Origin: Opeltia flavorubescens
Taxonomy: Eukaryota > Ascomycota > Lecanoromycetes > Teloschistales > Teloschistaceae
Direction of reading: 5' to 3'
Assembly: GCA_000442125.1 (NCBI GenBank)
Contig: KE546974.1
Span: forward strand, 682,001 to 746,000
DNA length: 64,000 nt
In this document: piece after piece, positions 9,807 to 20,641 of the stretch
Position numbering within the stretch: the first letter of the stretch is position 1
Layout of the letters: each line of letters starts with the position of its first letter
Made by a program: the position numbers and the translations under genes
Notes under the pieces: model-generated
Database searches by the model: none
What the model saw: the letters and a program-made list of their open reading frames with translations, nothing else
Told to the model about the DNA's origin: nothing

Positions 9807-12217
9807 TTATGGTCGACCGCTTCTACTCCGACTTCGGTGGCTGAACCCTCCACTCCCTCCATGCATCTGTTGCAGCTCATGGCTCTCTTGAACGACATCG
9901 TCATATGCCGCATTCTGGTGACTAGGTCTGCGACGCATACGTGCTTGATTTTCACCTGCCTCGCCACGTTCCGTTGAATCTTCCACATCGAGTCTGTCCA
10001 TGATCTTGGGTCCAGTCGCTCTGCTACTATCAACATGCGTGCCGTCGAAATCTTCTTCGAAATTTCCGCCAACACTTTCCATTGTAAATGGAGACGCGGT
10101 AGGTGCATCCAGGATACTTAGCTCCTCCCGGGTGAAGTATTTTGGCAACAGGAAAGTGCGCACGGGGATGAGCAACAGGATGATGATGGGGAATCCGATC
10201 GCCGCAATCGTTTGTGTAATGGCAAATGTTACCCCAAATCCCAGCAGCTCAAGTGCAACGAAGTACCAGATTGCTTCTTTACGTTGAATTTTCGAAAGAG
10301 GATCGGATGCTGTAGTGAAGGATCGATCCCTAGCGAGGTACAACATCTTTAGCGTAATACCATTGCCCTCGAGAGCTTGCACACCCATAACGAAGAAAAG
10401 CCCAGCGAGAACGCCGTCGGGAATTAGATGCAGGACAATCAACAAAGGGCCTGACATTGTACCTAGGGTAAGAACGCCTTGGGCGAGATTCGAGACGCGC
10501 TGCTCCACAACGTGGTCAACAACTCGAGTAGTATGGCCTTTCGCATCACCGTCCTCCGATTCATTGGAAACCTGACGTGTTACGCAAAGAGAATTTGTGT
10601 GAAACGGTGCTTGAGGGATGAGACCGTTGGGGAACGGAATACCAAGGAGCCCTATCACATGCGTCAATCCAAGACGGTATAGAGTCACCAAAGGAAGCTT
10701 ACCTGCGACCCCCGTTGTCAAACCTAACAAAAAGATGTCCCAATGAAACCCGGCGGGCTTACGCAAAGGAAACTCGGTTCCTTGTGCTATGAGTGATGAG
10801 ACTAGAAGTCGATACAAGGTTAGTCCGACAGATCTATGATCGATGTCTCTTGGAGCCAACCGTACCATTATGATCAAACCAAAAAAGGATCGTCAAAAGT
10901 ATTGCGAACGGAAGAGCGATGAAGACATCGCCTACGTCAAGATCCCAGAAATGAATTAACCATGATCGATCCTTAGTTGGGAGGAATGCTTTGCTAGTCG
11001 GCAAGGTCTGTAAGTCGACGCCACGCATCTTTCCGATGTGAACGAAGCCAGTGAAGAAGATGATGGTCAATGGCGTGCCATAATCTTCAATGAATTTTCT
11101 TACGTAACGCTGAAATAAAGAGGTGCCTCCAAGCACACCGCAGAGGTATGCCACCATCAAGACTAGGAGCGCCACCATGATGGAGAGGTAAGCAGCAGCG
11201 TCTCCCGACTCCCATTGTCGTGTCAGGACTTGAATGCCCTTCTGTAAGTATATGAAGGCAACGTAGAAACCGAAGATGTCACAGCTGAAGCGAGTAACGT
11301 ATGTGAGCGCGTTACAGGAGTTGGTGATTGCGAGCAACCAATGCATGACCAATGACCAGCTATTTCTCCATCAGCATCGAGGTACTTTTTGTGTTACAAT
11401 TCAGGATTCATACAGCCCAATCCAACACATGAAAGCAAAGTAATTAGTGCCTCGAGGGGTGATTATATCGTAGACGGTGTAGTTGAAGACAGTGATAGGC
11501 CCTACGGATTGGTGAGCTAATGACGATATTGAATCGCCTTCAAGGTCGATCTTGAATTACCAGTAACGCCCACAATGGTGATAGGCTGACATGCAAAAAT
11601 CGAGAACACTACAGAACCCAGGACCGATGCAAGAAGGACTTCATTTACACCGTAGCTGCTCGCTGTTTTGGTAAACATGTCAAGGGAAAAAGCCAAAGCG
11701 GGAAGTATACTGTGAAAGTTTGTCATTATACTGCTGAGAGAACGCTGAGTGGCCATGTGCTGAAAAAAAAAGGTAAAGAGATTAGGTGATAGGAGAATGG
11801 TACGACAAGAAATGGCGACAATCAGCCGTTTAAGACATCACTCGGACAGAACTATATGGGAAGAACTTGCTTTGCAAAATACATGTAGACAGTCGCTGGA
11901 ATGACACGATAGTCCCAGGCATCTTTCCAGTCACTCCAGTAGTAGGGGGCACGCCTCCTGAAATCATTGGCCATGCCATTGAATAACTTGATCCTCCACC
12001 ATCGAGAACGTTTTGAACTTGAAGAAGCAGCCGTGACGTGGCTATCTTCTTGAGAAAGTGCCACCTCGTTGTGCCGATTTGCTCGGAATGATGTCGAGGG
12101 TAAAGGAAGGCGCATTTGCCATGGCTTCTTCTTAGTGTTCTCACTCATTCTGGCATTCACAGAGGGAGAGGTATGATATCGAGTAGCCGATGGCATTGCG
12201 AATGATTCTTCCTCCAT
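9807..12217 (-). CDS. BOR1: BOR1-type borate/bicarbonate-family anion transporter
   Basis: Polytopic membrane transporter of the SLC4-like family (borate efflux in yeast Bor1; bicarbonate exchangers in animals). Six exons: 12217-11871, 11709-11561, 11501-11414, 11359-10866, 10801-10703 and 10651-9807, giving 673 residues. Family signatures include YFANILPALAFSLDMF, QPITIVGVTGP, FNYTVYDIITPRG, LLGIPFPNGLIPQAPFHT and a conserved GLFFVMGVQALEGNG stretch. The YFAN|ILPAL junction requires a GC donor (AA|GCAAGT) and the acceptor TTTCACAG, so the 161-nt first intron is GC-AG. The last intron (10652-10702, 51 nt) is in frame and stop-free, so a retained form would still be read. A Ser/Arg-rich cytoplasmic tail closes the protein. 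Substrate cannot be told from sequence. Confidence 0.92.
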
Positions 12218-12777
12218 GACCTCAGATGTAATGACTGCTAAATTGCCGAAGGAACCTCAATCCAATTTCAATATTATCATATTCGGTCGAGATCGTTGAC
12301 CTCAGAAGCCAATGGCCCAAATCAATGACGTCAAACTTCTATCACGCCTATGCAAGTCAATACAACCTGGTAGATTAATCCGATTTCGTCACTCTTGGCG
12401 CTTTCTCTCGATGAGATAGGCATTGACTTCGTGTTGCGACTCTAGGGATGGTGATATCTCACATGTTGCATCTCCTACAGCTGACCGAAAAAGGTTGAAT
12501 GGCTTTTGGAGTAAAACTAATCCTTGAATTTTCGGACGAACATTAGCAAGAGATTCAAGATCGGGCTTCGCTCAACAGTAGTATCATAAATTCCTATTAT
12601 AGCAGTAGTGTCCCAACTATTAATATTTATGTTCTCTGCTGCAACCTCTAGCACAATTGTTCGGTCGAGGTATATTTCCTCAGTGTGCACTTTAGTATTT
12701 TCTTTGATTTTCGGATTCAAGCTGCAATGAGTCCAAAGCATCTTCTAGACGGTCAAGCTATCAATGGATTGGAGAGG
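12218..12777. other. Upstream region of the BOR1-like gene
   Basis: No supported gene; a 74-codon minus-strand frame has no features. One CTTGGC (PacC-type core) occurs at 12394-12399, about 180 bases upstream of the transporter start. A single 6-base hit in this length is expected fairly often by chance. Confidence 0.4.
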
Positions 12778-14190
12778 TTAGAGACCTGCCATTTCTCTTA
12801 CGAGACCCGCCTTCACCCACCCTCTTGCAAAATGCCTTCCGTTGTAAAGCAACACTGAAATCCACCAGACACGCCCAGTTATACCATCATACCATCTCTC
12901 CAAGCAAGCAGGTTCTTGTTCGCCAGATATCTGCATCCTCCTACGCCGCTGACCCAAAACCAGCCGCTTCACAATCTCTTCTACAACAACCGCAACTCCA
13001 CATCCCGTGAAAAACTCCGCCTCTCCCAATGAGTCCACCAAAACCCCACCCACAACCGTGTAAGCAGCAAAAGAGTGCACAAACGCCGAGCTGATGAACC
13101 CGCCCAATACCTTCCCAACATCCGCCGGCTTGTCCGCGGTTTTGCCCGTAAGCTTCCTCTCCAACCACTCGCCCGGCCAAACGCCATACACAAGGAACAG
13201 TCTAGAAAACAGCCGATGCCAGCCATAGCTCCAAAAGCTCCTCACCGAAGTAACGTCCCAAACATGCGAAGTATACAACGGAGGAAAGTAAGATAGCGGA
13301 TGTGGTTTTAATGGTGCCAACATGATTGCAAAAACGCTATGCCCCAATGCGAATGCACTCATCAGAAACCCGCCCAATGCAGCCGTAAGGAGTATCTGAT
13401 TTGAAAACGAAAGATCATCAAAGCTATACGCACGTCCCTGTCCCAATGGTGCAGAAGAAGCAGCAAGATAATTAGAATATATATACCGGATCACTGCAAA
13501 ACACATCCCCAGCACCGGTAGAACATGCACCCCAATGCTATGCACCCTGCTCCCCACGCTCGGGGTCCAAGTTTTCCTCGTATGCCTCACGTCCGCTGAC
13601 GTCCATGTAAATCCAGCCCCTCTCATCGCCAACTCCAGCTCCAAAGCCCAGCTCGCGCGATCCCCCCAAGAATGCGGTAACCCTTTATCCGTAGTCGCTG
13701 TTTCCGTGACCGCATCTTCCTTCGGCTGCAGGAAATGGAGATTGAAATAGGAATTCGAGAGTGCTCGGCTTCGTTGTCCCGGTTCTGGTGTTCCTCCATC
13801 CTCGTCATCATCATCACGAGGGTGCTGATGGTATTTCACCCGTCGTGGGATATGTTTGAACAGGTAGGGCGATATGAAGAAGGCATCGAGGACCCGGCAG
13901 CCGCCGTATAGGCCTACGAGGGCTAGCTGGTAGGTGAGGCCGACGGAGAAGGGGACATGGTATCTTAGCGGGAGGCGGAAGAAGAGGTATCCTGCGATCA
14001 TGGCGAGGGTCGAGCGGAGGATAGGTATGAGGGGCTGTTTTGGTCTGTTGGGAAATGGAGGGAGGAGGATGAGGGCGAGGTAATAGATTAGTGGTGGGAG
14101 GATGGCTGCTTGTGGCGTCAAGGGAATAGTCCCTGGGATGGGCTTTAGGTCATATCTTGGGGCGGTGAGTCTTGATAACAATGTGTCCAT
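12778..14190 (-). CDS. Wax-synthase-like membrane-bound O-acyltransferase
   Basis: Single-exon gene of 470 residues with about eight hydrophobic segments. The C-terminal half has the wax synthase-domain signature: a conserved SVRSFWSYGWHRLFSRLF stretch (family form RxFWGxxWHQxFR), followed by an FISSAFVHSFAAY segment whose His fits the catalytic histidine of MBOAT-type enzymes. Such proteins move acyl groups to hydroxyls; fungal members also serve secondary metabolism. The substrate is unknown and no biosynthetic partner genes lie beside it. The start ATG at 14190 is the first in frame. Base composition is notably GC-rich and C-ending in codons relative to its flanks. Confidence 0.85.
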   Translation of the reverse strand: MDTLLSRLTAPRYDLKPIPGTIPLTPQAAILPPLIYYLALILLPPFPNRPKQPLIPILRSTLAMIAGYLFFRLPLRYHVPFSVGLTYQLALVGLYGGCRVLDAFFISPYLFKHIPRRVKYHQHPRDDDDEDGGTPEPGQRSRALSNSYFNLHFLQPKEDAVTETATTDKGLPHSWGDRASWALELELAMRGAGFTWTSADVRHTRKTWTPSVGSRVHSIGVHVLPVLGMCFAVIRYIYSNYLAASSAPLGQGRAYSFDDLSFSNQILLTAALGGFLMSAFALGHSVFAIMLAPLKPHPLSYFPPLYTSHVWDVTSVRSFWSYGWHRLFSRLFLVYGVWPGEWLERKLTGKTADKPADVGKVLGGFISSAFVHSFAAYTVVGGVLVDSLGEAEFFTGCGVAVVVEEIVKRLVLGQRRRRMQISGEQEPACLERWYDGITGRVWWISVLLYNGRHFARGWVKAGLVREMAGL

Positions 14191-14273
14191 CGATCACCAA
14201 AGGGTGGCTTCGGATTGATGGTGGGAGGAAAAGTTGAATGAGCGAATATGCCTAGCGAGCCAAATGCGGCATG

Positions 14274-14284
14274 TATATAATTGG
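14274..14284 (-). promoter_or_regulatory. TATA-like box with adjoining CCAAT
   Basis: On the minus strand the sequence reads CCAATTATATACATG, so a CCAAT element (14280-14284) adjoins a TATATA box (14274-14279) about 85 bases upstream of the acyltransferase ATG. The position suits a core promoter. Confidence 0.45.
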
Positions 14285-14684
14285 CGTGATGAGTTCTACC
14301 AAGACTTAGTAGGAATCTATTCATCTATACGAAGAAACGACTCGATGAAATGATGCCAACGGTAGCAATAAGGCAGAGTCAAAAAGGTATTGATATTCTT
14401 GGGTCTCGCCTCCACATTGAGAGCGACCATACTGTAATCTTGGATCACCAATTCTTCCCCTCTACCCAGGGTCAATGTAAAATGCTATGTACAGCTTGGA
14501 GCCAAATGGTAAATATCGACGCCCATACCCCAAGAAATATGCGTACAAAGAACAGAAAGCTGTGAGCGCCATTATCATTGCCCCACAAAAAGGGCAAAAG
14601 GGTATATAAAGTGACACATGTACGTTGCAAACGGTGCAGTACCTCTTGAAACTGGTGCATGCCTCGTCAGCAGGGGCCCGGTGA
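14285..14684. other. Intergenic, acyltransferase to palI
   Basis: Contains the palI 3' flank and distal promoter of the acyltransferase. Short frames on both strands have no support. Confidence 0.45.
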
Positions 14685-17498
14685 TCAAAATGCGTTCCCC
14701 GGATATCTTCCCCCTCCACTGGGTTCCATGCCAGGAATCATTCCTGGTTCCCTTTGGCCTCTACTTGCTGCCCTGAATCTCCCTCCACTTGGACCTACTC
14801 GACCACCTTGAATGGGCAATTCGAAATCGGGGTTTGAATTGAGAAGCACGTCCGGTCCTCTCTGCTGTTGCCCAACTGGCTTACGGTTGGGTACGCCTCC
14901 CATACCCATAGCCTGGTCAGGTGGTGGGCGCCATTGTGGGTTGATACCGCGTTGGCTGATCGAGGTATAATTACTGCCGTCAGATACGGCAGGTGAGCGA
15001 GTACCGGAATCATGCGTGTTCTCGGGTATAGAGTCATACGAGTTACTCGGCTGGAGGTACCCGTTGTTGTAGTCGCCTGCATTTTCGATGATGCCTTGTT
15101 GAGGGGGCTGGGGATGTAAGCCGGCTGTCAACGCGGATGGTAAATGAGATTGCGTTGGTGGTGGGTGTGATTGAGATGGCTCGGCAAAACGGGGGTCGAC
15201 ATCCTCGTAGTAATTGTCCGCAGAGTTGTAACGGTTGTGGCCAGGGATGCGGGTAGCATTGCTGCTATCTGGAGCGGTGGAAGTGAGCTGTGGAATTGGA
15301 GGACTACGCGATGTCGACGCTGGTAGTTCCGTGACTGGGGAGTCGCCGATAGGAGAGATGACTTGTTGAGACGGATTAGAGGCGTTGGTTGAGTTCATTT
15401 GAGATGATGGATTAGCCCAGGCGGCACGTGGGGGCACGTAAGGTCTGCAATATTGGTCAGTCGACAGTCTTTGAACGGTCAATTCATGGGCGGACTTACT
15501 CCTGTGAGCTATACATGCTGGTCAGGCTCAAAGGGGACTCTCTGTGCTCACGTTGTCGCTGAAGTCCAACCAAACCTTGAACATCACTATCACTATCACG
15601 TAGCTGCATAGGCCTGACGACAGGCGGTGTATGTGAAGGACTCCCGGTCGTTGCATCCATTTCTACAGCCTGGCCGATCACTCGCTCATTTGCGGGAACT
15701 TCGGGCATAGGTGGTGGTGGCGACTCTGCTCGCATACGTTGCCCTTGAAAGGGTCCGGGTGACGGTTGGCGATTGTTGTAGTCGTAGCCTCCAGGATTGG
15801 AGTTCGATCTCTGTCGTGCATAAACCCCTGGTGCTGAGGGGAGTCCAGGAGATCGTCTCGCATAGGTTCCAGGAGCTGAACGACCACCCGGGGAAGGTTG
15901 CCTATTGAAACCGGCTGGATTTGATGGTGGACCAGGTGATGGCTGTCTGCCATACCCAGGTGCCGATGGAGGGCCAGGTGATCTTCTTCCGTAAGCCGGA
16001 GCGGATGGACTCCTACCATAGCCTGCCGGTCCACCCTGTTCATATTGTCCTGGCCTCTCGCCTCCGAAATGAGGATAGCCATTACCATAATCAGGTGGCG
16101 GTCCTTGACCTCTGCGATCTCTCATGTCGTTCGCCAGCATACCAGCTCCAACCCCAGCAGCCATGCCCATAGGTATCCCTCTCCCATAGTTATTGGGTCC
16201 ACCTCTTCCAGGCCCAGGTGGCCCGCCCCTCCCATATCCCCGGACTGGGAAACCACCTCTGCCCCGCCCACGAAATCCACTCATGCCATCGTCAGAGTAT
16301 TGATGCCGCATTCCTGGGTCAGATGGGTCTCTTCGCATAGGGCCTGGTATTGGCCCAAAAGCATTTGATGGTGGTAATGGGTTTCCATATTCGTCACGAG
16401 GTCCACCATAACCACCACGGCCGCCTCGCATACCTCTCGGGCCACCCCTCATGAATCCTCCTCTACTTGGCGCACCGTAAGAGTCAAGACCTTCCTCTAC
16501 AGAGCGAGATTGGGTGCCGTTGCTTGGTAAAGTACGATTCGAGGGTGTCCTGGCATTCAAAGGCACTCGGTCGTCCTCAAAGTCGCGTGAGGATTTCTCG
16601 AAGGTCGCGAAGCTGGGTAGCTTGTCTGCTCCTGGGCTGCCGTTGACCATTGGAGGTCCTTGGGATGAAAGTGGTGGCGGAGTCTCAGCTCGAGCGCCGA
16701 TTGGGGCCAAAGGTGTGGCATTTTGACGAGTGTAAAAGTTTTCGCCATTCATTTCAGGATTTTCGGCAATTCGCTTCTTACGGGCCTTCCTGCTGACCAG
16801 AGTCCTTCTCATTGCACATGTTACAACCCCACTCGCCACTATCAGAATAGTTGATACCAAGACAATCCACCCTCCCCATCTCATGTGTGGAACGAACAGC
16901 AAAATGTCGACCAAGAATGCCAGAAGAGTGACCAGCAATGTCGGAATAAGAAGTATTAAAAGTGCCAGTAAAAAGCGAGGCGAGTGCGAGGGAGAGTGAA
17001 GGTGCGAAGAGGCTGCAAGGATAGTGCAGATCAGGGTGAGCAATGCAGCCACAGGATGTACGATGAGGATCGATGAGAGCGATGAGCGAGCGCCATTGGG
17101 AAGCGAAAAGTCTGATTCATTGTTGTCGTTAAAAAGGGTGTTAGAATCTGAAAGATATGTCAGCAAACTCCAAGCATGGGAGGATTCAGTGAAAGTTATG
17201 GTAGCCTTTGTGGGAAGTGCTTTGCTCCTTCGAGTCTGCAAACTCCCCAGCTCGAGCTCCATAACAGTTCCATGAGTCCTCTTGGGAATGAAGATCCCAT
17301 ACCCGTAGCATATCCAACCTGGATCCCTGTACACTGCCTAGTTGTGCAATATCCAAATACACCAAAATCGACACCTTTGAAGGAGGCCAGCGGAATACCT
17401 TTGATGATCGGTGTTGAGATGACTGATAGTAATAGCAGTACGAAAGCTGCAAACAACAACACTGTCAATGGAGTTGCTGGTCGTAACATTGCTGCCAT
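14685..17498 (-). CDS. palI: pH-response regulator PalI/Rim9
   Basis: Plasma-membrane component that helps place the alkaline-pH sensor PalH/Rim21 (established for Rim9/PalI). Three exons, 17498-17303, 17147-15500 and 15444-14685, introns of 155 and 55 nt, 867 residues. The family-specific start MLRPATPLTVLLF lies three codons inside (ATG 17489), which may be the true start. Four membrane segments are visible: the N-terminal one, then those ending near ILAASSHLH, VDILLFVPH and GVVTCAMRRTL. The diagnostic STPIIKGIPLASFKGVDFGV and RRTLVSRKARKKRIAE stretches are present. The long cytoplasmic tail is rich in RGG/GRG repeats and in a repeated RRSPGPPSAPGYGR-like unit, and ends in Pro/Gln/Asn-rich sequence. 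Divergent from the kinase gene to its right. Confidence 0.94.
15790..16030 (-). repeat. Degenerate coding tandem repeat in palI
   Basis: Five or six imperfect repeats of about 14-16 codons of the type R(R/Q)xPGPPSAPGYGR run through this part of palI exon 2. The unit is Pro/Gly/Ser/Arg-rich and looks disordered. Copy number may vary between strains. Confidence 0.6.
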
Positions 17499-18109
17499 TG
17501 TGAATTTGCTGTAAAAGAGTGACCTTGTCTGACCATCAAAGAATTCTGTAACTCTCCAGTGTATAGGCTATTTCCAGCGTTGATGCGCTCGTTGCGCGAT
17601 TGGAGTTTGGAAGTTGATTCATCTGAATGTCGCAGTGCTGCACCTGACGGCCGGTATGATTGAGGCTTTCCAACCTAGGACCACTAAAGACGAAGGAAGA
17701 ATGAAGCTGGGCAGGAACCGTGGAATTCAACTTGGCTGGGGCTGTCGTCCAGACCAGGTCTCCACTAGCGGATTGCGGACGGCGGGAGACAAGCGTGATT
17801 GACGATCAGTGGCAGTAACAAGATTTTCTAAAATTGAAAACCATGATTAAGGCAAGCACTTTATCGCGATGTAAGGCTTGAAGGTCAGCAAATCACCAGA
17901 AGACTATCACCTTTGATCATTGCTCTGGATATCAAGGAAAGTACTCCATACAAGCGCGTTTGCTGTAAATTGCCTGCATAAACCCTGAAGTCTTAAGATT
18001 GGCAATCTGCCTTAGTAAGCGACCCATGATATTACCACATGTGGACTAGACTCAAACGTCGTTCCTGCGTCATCCGAGGCAAGTCGTGACGCTATGAATT
18101 TATCGTAAT
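17499..18109. promoter_or_regulatory. Divergent promoter region of palI and the ABC1-family kinase
   Basis: About 600 bases separate the two divergent starts. One CTTGGC (PacC-type core) lies at 17731-17736, about 235 bases upstream of palI. No TATA box is clear. Confidence 0.4.
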
Positions 18110-20342
18110 ATGCGACATTGGCAGATTGATAGAATACATGTCCTGTATATTGAAATGAAGATATCAGAGCTTAGCATATGCGCTAGCTGTTCAAGAAAAC
18201 TTCAGGTCCCTAGGTCGCTCCCTTCAACAATTTTGAAATTGCATGTATCCCGCTCCCTTCAACCAAGCTTGCTATCAAGAATTTCACGACGTTACATTCA
18301 ATCACAAGAATTCAAACCCTTCGTTCCTCCCCCTCCAGCCTCTCTCCCTAAGGCAGCTCCGCCGAAGACCTACCGACGTATCCGTCGATGGACCCGGAGG
18401 CTCTTATATCTGGCTGTGGGACTTGGAGCTGCCTACGAAGTCGACCAACGCTTTCTCTATGCCTCTCTCACAAGGAGCGTAAGAACTTTCTGGCTTGGCC
18501 TACTCGTTGCGACCGATTACAAGATCAATTTCCGACCACATCCTCCATTGGCGGAATCCATTCAAGCTCTTCATAACCGTAACGCAGAACGTCTTTTCAA
18601 TCTGCTTCGTACCAATGGCGGTCTGTATCTGAAAATCGGGCAAGCGATAGCCATGCAGGTATATATCGGAGTCTCATCGAGTGAGACTGCACCGTGGCTG
18701 AAATTTGCTTAGTCGGCTATCCTGCCACCAGAGTTTCAGAAAATGTTTTCCAAGATGTTTGATGATGCCCCCCAGAACGATTGGAAAGACGCAGAGAAAG
18801 TCATTATCGAAGAATTTGGAAAGACTCCGGAAGAGTTGTTCGGCGTCAGCTTTGTTGGTGAGCCCGGCAAAGGGGTAATGGAACGAACAGCTCGAGCAAG
18901 CGCCAGCGTTGCCCAAGTACATTGGGCTAGATTAGCAACTGGCGAAGAAGTCGCCATCAAGATCCAGAAGCGGGAGATCGCCCAGCAAGTTGGCTGGGAT
19001 CTGTGGACATTCAAGTACTTTGTTCCACCAGCATTCTGCTCAAGACTAGACTGATACCTGATGTGATAGAGTTGTCACAAAAATCTACACTTACCTCTTC
19101 GACTTACCTTTGTACAGCCTGGTACCCTACATTTCCGAAAGATTACTCCTTGAGACCGACTTTGTAAATGAGGCCGACAACTCTGAGCGTATGGCAAAGC
19201 TCGTTGCAGGAGAGGCTCGATTACGGGACAGGGTCTATATTCCTAAGGTATACCGTGAATTGAGCTCAAAGCGCATAATGACAGCCGAGTGGATCGAGGG
19301 TGTACGCTTATGGGACAAGGAAACTTTGACTAGGCCATGGCAGGGGAGATGGCGCGAGGGTAGCCCAGGTTGCCATGGTGCCCCATTAAACCCTCCAGAC
19401 CACAAGGCAGTGGCAGAGATTATCCGCGACCACCCATTGAAAGAGCACATTAAACCCAATCGCGATTGGTGGAAAGGGTACAACGGGAAAGGCGGGCTGG
19501 GCGTGTCGCTGAAGGATTGTATGCAGACCATGGTGGATCTATTCTCCGCTCAGATGTTCCTCTGGGGTTGGGTACGTCAGCTGTGGATCTTAATGCACTA
19601 ATCACTCTTGGTAACTGACTCGTTGTAGTGTCATTGTGATCCTCATCCGGGGAATATATTCATCAGAAGACTGCCATCTGGCAAGCCTGAGCTGGTCCTG
19701 ATTGATCATGGACTTTACGTGCACATGGAGCCTGAATTTCGACACCAGTATAGCCTGTTCTGGAAGAGCCTCATGACGTTCGACAATAAAACTATCGGTG
19801 ATATCGTCCGTGCATGGGGGATTAAGAACCCTGACGTGTTCGCATCGGCAACGCTTATGAGGCCTTATACTGGTGGAGACAACAGCACGAGTGCGGGAAT
19901 TAAGCGGACCATGTCCGTCAAAGAGCAACAAGAGAGACACTACGAGATGCAGCAGCAAATGCGAAAAGGCATCAGAGAGGTTCTCGGGGATGAGAAGAAA
20001 TGGCCCCGAGAGCTCATCTTCATCGGGCGTAATATGCGGATTGTTCAAGGCAACAATCAATACCTCGGAGCGCCGGTCAATCGGATCAAGATCATGGGCA
20101 GTTGGGCTTCGAGGTCTCTCGTGGACAGCCCAGACCTGAGCTATAGTGAGCGCTTTGTTAACTTTGGTCGGCATTTGCTCTTCAAGTTTGTCCTCTTCAG
20201 CTCAGACGTAGTCTTTTACAGCAGCAAAGTGGCGCAATTCTTCGGCAGGAAGCAAAATCTTGAGGATGACATGGAAGCCAGCATGAAAAAAGTTGCGGGC
20301 GATATGGGCTTCGAGTTAAACCATAATGTTTTTGATGGATGA
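18110..20342 (+). CDS. Mitochondrial ABC1/UbiB-family atypical kinase (Mcp2/ADCK1-like)
   Basis: Four exons, 18110-18658, 18713-19014, 19070-19571 and 19629-20342, with 54-57-nt introns, give 688 residues; the second ATG (18155) is an equally good start. The Arg/Ser-rich N terminus resembles a mitochondrial presequence and is followed by one membrane segment (LLYLAVGLGAAYEV). Kinase-like motifs in order: LKIGQ (the KxGQ motif), the Ala-rich loop ARASASVAQVH, the ATP-binding lysine VAIKIQ, a FDLPLY/ERLLLETDF block, HCDPHPGN and LIDHGLY. Yeast members of this family affect coenzyme Q distribution and mitochondrial lipid balance. Among family members it looks closest to Mcp2/ADCK1, but that needs a tree. 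Confidence 0.9.
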
Positions 20343-20641
20343 AGCCAAGAGATGTATCATGACCCTGAGCGCAGTTGCACATAAACAATAGACTTCTCCT
20401 CTTCCGCTTAAGACATGCAGCCGAGTACTCCTTGCTTTACTAGCAATGCAAGTGGCATAATCAGGCCGTGAGCCTTGGTCTATCAAGTCGTTGTGCTGTC
20501 GTTCATGTGGGCGTATATTGTGAGGTTCCATGTCAAGGGAATCTATAGCTTCGATGCTATCCAATCTAGATACCAGGTTTGTCACATCGTGTGCTTTGCA
20601 GACCGCAAAGCTCTCGTTTCCTGTTACTGCCGGATCCGCTG

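Noticed and set aside
12517-12741. 74-codon minus frame upstream of BOR1
   Set aside because: No motif, no intron-linked extension and position inside a promoter region.
13075-13296. Plus-strand frames inside the acyltransferase gene
   Set aside because: Shadow frames of a conserved minus-strand gene with GC-rich third positions.
15496-17334. One long 612-codon frame read as a complete palI
   Set aside because: Its first about 60 codons are intron and shadow sequence; family conservation shows exon 1 at 17498-17303 joined to 17147.
12778-18109. A secondary-metabolite gene cluster around the acyltransferase
   Set aside because: Neighbours are housekeeping transport and pH-signalling genes; no synthase, oxygenase or cluster regulator is adjacent.
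19602-20174. 190-codon minus frame opposite the ABC1-family kinase
   Set aside because: Antisense shadow of the conserved kinase exon with HCDPHPGN and IDHG motifs.
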